From positions 1-44,105 of the IMG/VR virus record IMGVR_UViG_3300006165_001513: 44,105 nt of DNA; one strand, written 5' to 3'. The notes beneath the pieces are model-generated. The model did not search any database. It was not told the DNA's origin and worked only from the letters and a program-made list of their open reading frames with translations. Shown here in pieces: positions 43,701 to 44,105 of this stretch. The stretch is from a virus. A program made the position numbers and the translations under genes. Numbering within the stretch: the first letter of the stretch is position 1; each line of letters begins with the position of its first letter.

Positions 43701-44105
43701 TTGAATTTGTAGCCGTACCAGCGTTTGAACCGTGTTGTACATCCCAAGCAGCAAGATCAACAAAGATACCCATATCTCTTTCACAAGCAGCGGTATTGTA
43801 TGTGAAGCCAGGGTAGTTTGCTGTAATCCAAGCAATAATTTCTTTTTGGATAAACGTCTTGTTGGTAAGTAATGCACCACGAGCTTGACGATGTTCGTTT
43901 GAAAGTGCAACGTCTCCGTAAATTGGATCATCTACGTTTGTTACATCATTTTGCATAATGTCGATGATATTATCGAAGGCCGCGTTTGAGCGAGTAATTG
44001 CAGTAGAATCAGTTAATACTTCAGATGCGATTTTACCTTTTAGCCAAGTAATTGCACCAACAGTTTGTGTTAACTGTTCGTTAATAACTGCGTCAGCACC
44101 AACTG
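37729..44105 (-). CDS. Very large repetitive structural protein, 5' end beyond the window
   Basis: The frame is open without a stop from 37729 to the right edge, so the true start lies outside. The Met at 43956 is internal, and the 49 codons before it (AVINEQLTQTVGAITWLKG and so on) continue the repeat pattern. At least 2124 residues are visible. Two repeat families interleave. One has seven copies of a helical unit with CRRDxGYIVDAISxDxxYGxN. The other has six copies of a beta unit of about 90 residues with TFTCDxD, HPRPxDP and HTFVSAxxNAI. The C-terminus is different (YVGDIIHWTGTTW, then a basic tail). It is probably a baseplate-to-fibre linker or large virion protein. The gene ends with TAATG, overlapping the 140-residue gene. 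Confidence 0.85.
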   Translation of the reverse strand, partial: VGADAVINEQLTQTVGAITWLKGKIASEVLTDSTAITRSNAAFDNIIDIMQNDVTNVDDPIYGDVALSNEHRQARGALLTNKTFIQKEIIAWITANYPGFTYNTAACERDMGIFVDLAAWDVQHGSNAGTATNSKLYFENAIPVLSDAEVVPTSEAYFFAAELVGQIIRNEVVTPLQGVVTQTIIETTSFTPSTADYDPATGDFEMSISGHTLVKGDRVTLDPNSFTFTCDMDGDDAAKTYPRPGLDPYAKKTFKVIEAAYAGGTGTTVKLDVGASGPNKYFTPTAATYDAGTGVMSITVGQHGLRVGNGVVLNNNSFTFTCDQDSNVTQHTYPRVGDPLTGKSLSITAVGETQHTPTTAAYSPASGDTTITLSAHGFSNGDYVMIADYGLVYSCVLDNNTVSKGYPRSTDYASGRWLQISDVTTNTFKFNVGPSAYSGDHRFVSAVANSIRRQDGTMTFNVGNAGSAASSVHTFVSATANAVKHEPQSPHTFVSVTADAVKVANMAEAFTPTDVAYDHISGVMTLTIADHGFTEKDYVIFAENAITLNCSSNGGGNLSHPRPTDPIFNKPVRIDSATPTTITMQVGPAKIDAVHTFVSALTNGVRRSIKPAVVQQAKNLFAGVGNVIRENDGTIPAIVEPKTSVHTASYTLTSEANAITGQKPKYQTEIIQHISEEYNGLGYDEAKCPRDVGYIVDAISEDLEYGGDSATVHSANYYYQGTQSVLEPYSMLPTKLAFNHIADVVEKIVKNEVNEPIFGARFTPAVGTTYNPTTGMLVAEIGTHTLTTDDHIWMTPDAITFSCDTGSGATNHASPEAHHRFYNKACPVIGVTSTTITLWVGAFSGGTTHTFVSALTDGFSEINGNLVYQNVALAAADIATGTEAKRLTNIIADVVDDRLVVPGYTGSLDVSVGQQIPEALPIATASLVPIMEPSRTYARKSLQANRSFIQEEVVRFVNDNNYTYDEAKCARDVGFIIDAIARDVQTGSDYPSQYYGRAYRVGTALAQNVINEQLSETVQAIEYVRDDILPRLAGVALTRATDAFTNVINIMKTGPVSFTYDYGLAGTGSSDINATMGLTLNIAFLQQEAISWIAANHGSLVYDEAKCRRDIQILVEATAFDIRHGSNVAMRDFVKLYFENGINVGLPEAQRAPTAALYGHMAAVAEQVVLKQAVTPTAGNTVAQVTGGFGNVVGASGVEVENLIVIVQDIIAEDSLINLPQAREPQVLDGAATGYDQEASVAIILDRKEALGSAVVQYLSDKFSFLQYSEERCRRDTGYIVDAISHDIQYGGNVAMHGTAELYFKNAVNILPIDQRQATREAFEYMGEVVQSVVRNEYVDREIGKQFSPSLASYNPDTGVFTATLETGHGLIAGDYVQIAPNSIVFTCSLDGDVALHPSPQGNDPYYNAPNIITDVSGDIITLQVGKVPYGKGGGAHTFVSASLNAISHITGNSVKQEMPTLAARRTIATEAMNLALMLAKVADDNNPGAIPARVDAFTTWIDADILASKELVDSATVQMASDLQGYIYDTYNGVSYSKEKCRRDVGTMIDAISHDVNYTTNYASVRTAELYFVNAVSILPADQRQQTAKFYTQMSNTIGDVVVGATVDASISKHSSKVQDTSIAVATAVEKEEVKDLIRIVEDAIQRDSMDAIPAIIDPDTSWVNAGKIAAAAAIDDNLDELADDITQFLKDTFTVIDYSKVKCRRDAGYIVDAMSWDLNYGGNLATRWNANFYFWNNELRLPEDTRVATAQAYRQLGNIVSQVVAGNYPGQTTRTNLGTDIQEAQAIDLGNIFYNALFYNDVNQLGRTINPNFGFDTDKSYKFAKDILDSNKNKIQRETQRFITSEYKFIDLPKTYRDAGNFLKVIQNDFKSVDALGVEGSDIASRSFVGALFNIDAKHVFPVFNPPATFADWRKLRFKGTVANTAARDLLTGMKRWDAYIISTNASGNRYVGDIIHWTGTTWTASGAIGANNTDLLDSFTGAWTQMKTYINNNIATDQPQRDMVSELIDNVIIDSVIRPDFLVFGSLVESIAHQFNGASAGVNRNALPLNFRNVGSAIGANASVLSENGGRIRWSGSDELNNQYFARGLKINGRTGRIEGRPFTSSVRKLARRASNSRASL

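Noticed and set aside
16341-44105. Diversity-generating retroelement acting on the fibre genes
   Set aside because: No reverse transcriptase gene or template/variable repeat pair is visible in the window.

Overview
The window looks like part of the late, virion-structure region of a T4-like (contractile-tailed) marine bacteriophage. It is AT-rich and almost wholly coding, and its genes overlap or abut. Several exact copies of the T4-type late promoter TATAAATA lie just ahead of gene blocks. About 27 kb encodes very long, repetitive tail-fibre or adhesin proteins, and one of these ends in a Peptidase_S74 (endosialidase-type) intramolecular chaperone. The host cannot be read from the sequence. 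T4-like phages of marine cyanobacteria or SAR11-like bacteria are the obvious comparison.

Layout. (1) 1-3790, minus strand: a small glycan or surface module (start of a cytidylyltransferase-like gene, a TPR plus FkbM-like methyltransferase fusion, a GH130-like beta-propeller), then two small paralogous proteins and one 2OG-Fe(II) oxygenase-like protein. (2) 3797-3897: a divergent control region with back-to-back TATAAATA elements. (3) 3898-16351, plus strand: a 12.5 kb run of overlapping genes encoding one cupin oxygenase-like protein, four radical SAM enzymes (three with full or nearly full SPASM cysteine sets), five 2OG-Fe(II) oxygenase-like proteins, a flavin-dependent halogenase, a P-loop NTPase, four unrecognised proteins, and a 194-residue protein ending in a CHYS-CHYS-CHSS repeat followed by a basic tail. 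(4) 16341-44105, minus strand: six structural genes, namely a 3180-residue fibre, a 748-residue fibre, a 1313-residue fibre, a small protein, a 1553-residue collagen-like fibre with an embedded cupredoxin-like domain, a 140-residue protein, and a very large repetitive protein that runs off the right edge.

The most interesting region is block 3. I read it as a phage-encoded peptide or protein modification system. The CHxS-tailed protein is the candidate substrate. The SPASM radical SAM enzymes, the 2OG/cupin oxygenases and the halogenase are candidate tailoring enzymes. The tail motif resembles the repeats of bacterial His-Xaa-Ser (Hxs) radical SAM systems, but I see this as motif resemblance only. 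The candidate substrate has its own overlapping pair of late-promoter elements, as expected if it is made in larger amounts than the enzymes and late in infection, perhaps for display on the virion. The enzymes' targets are inferred, not shown.

No stretch longer than 300 bases lacks a gene. The longest gaps are about 107 bases (3791-3897 and 32539-32645). The first holds the divergent promoters and the second a promoter and a terminator. I saw no tRNA genes, CRISPR array, insertion sequence, integrase or reverse transcriptase.
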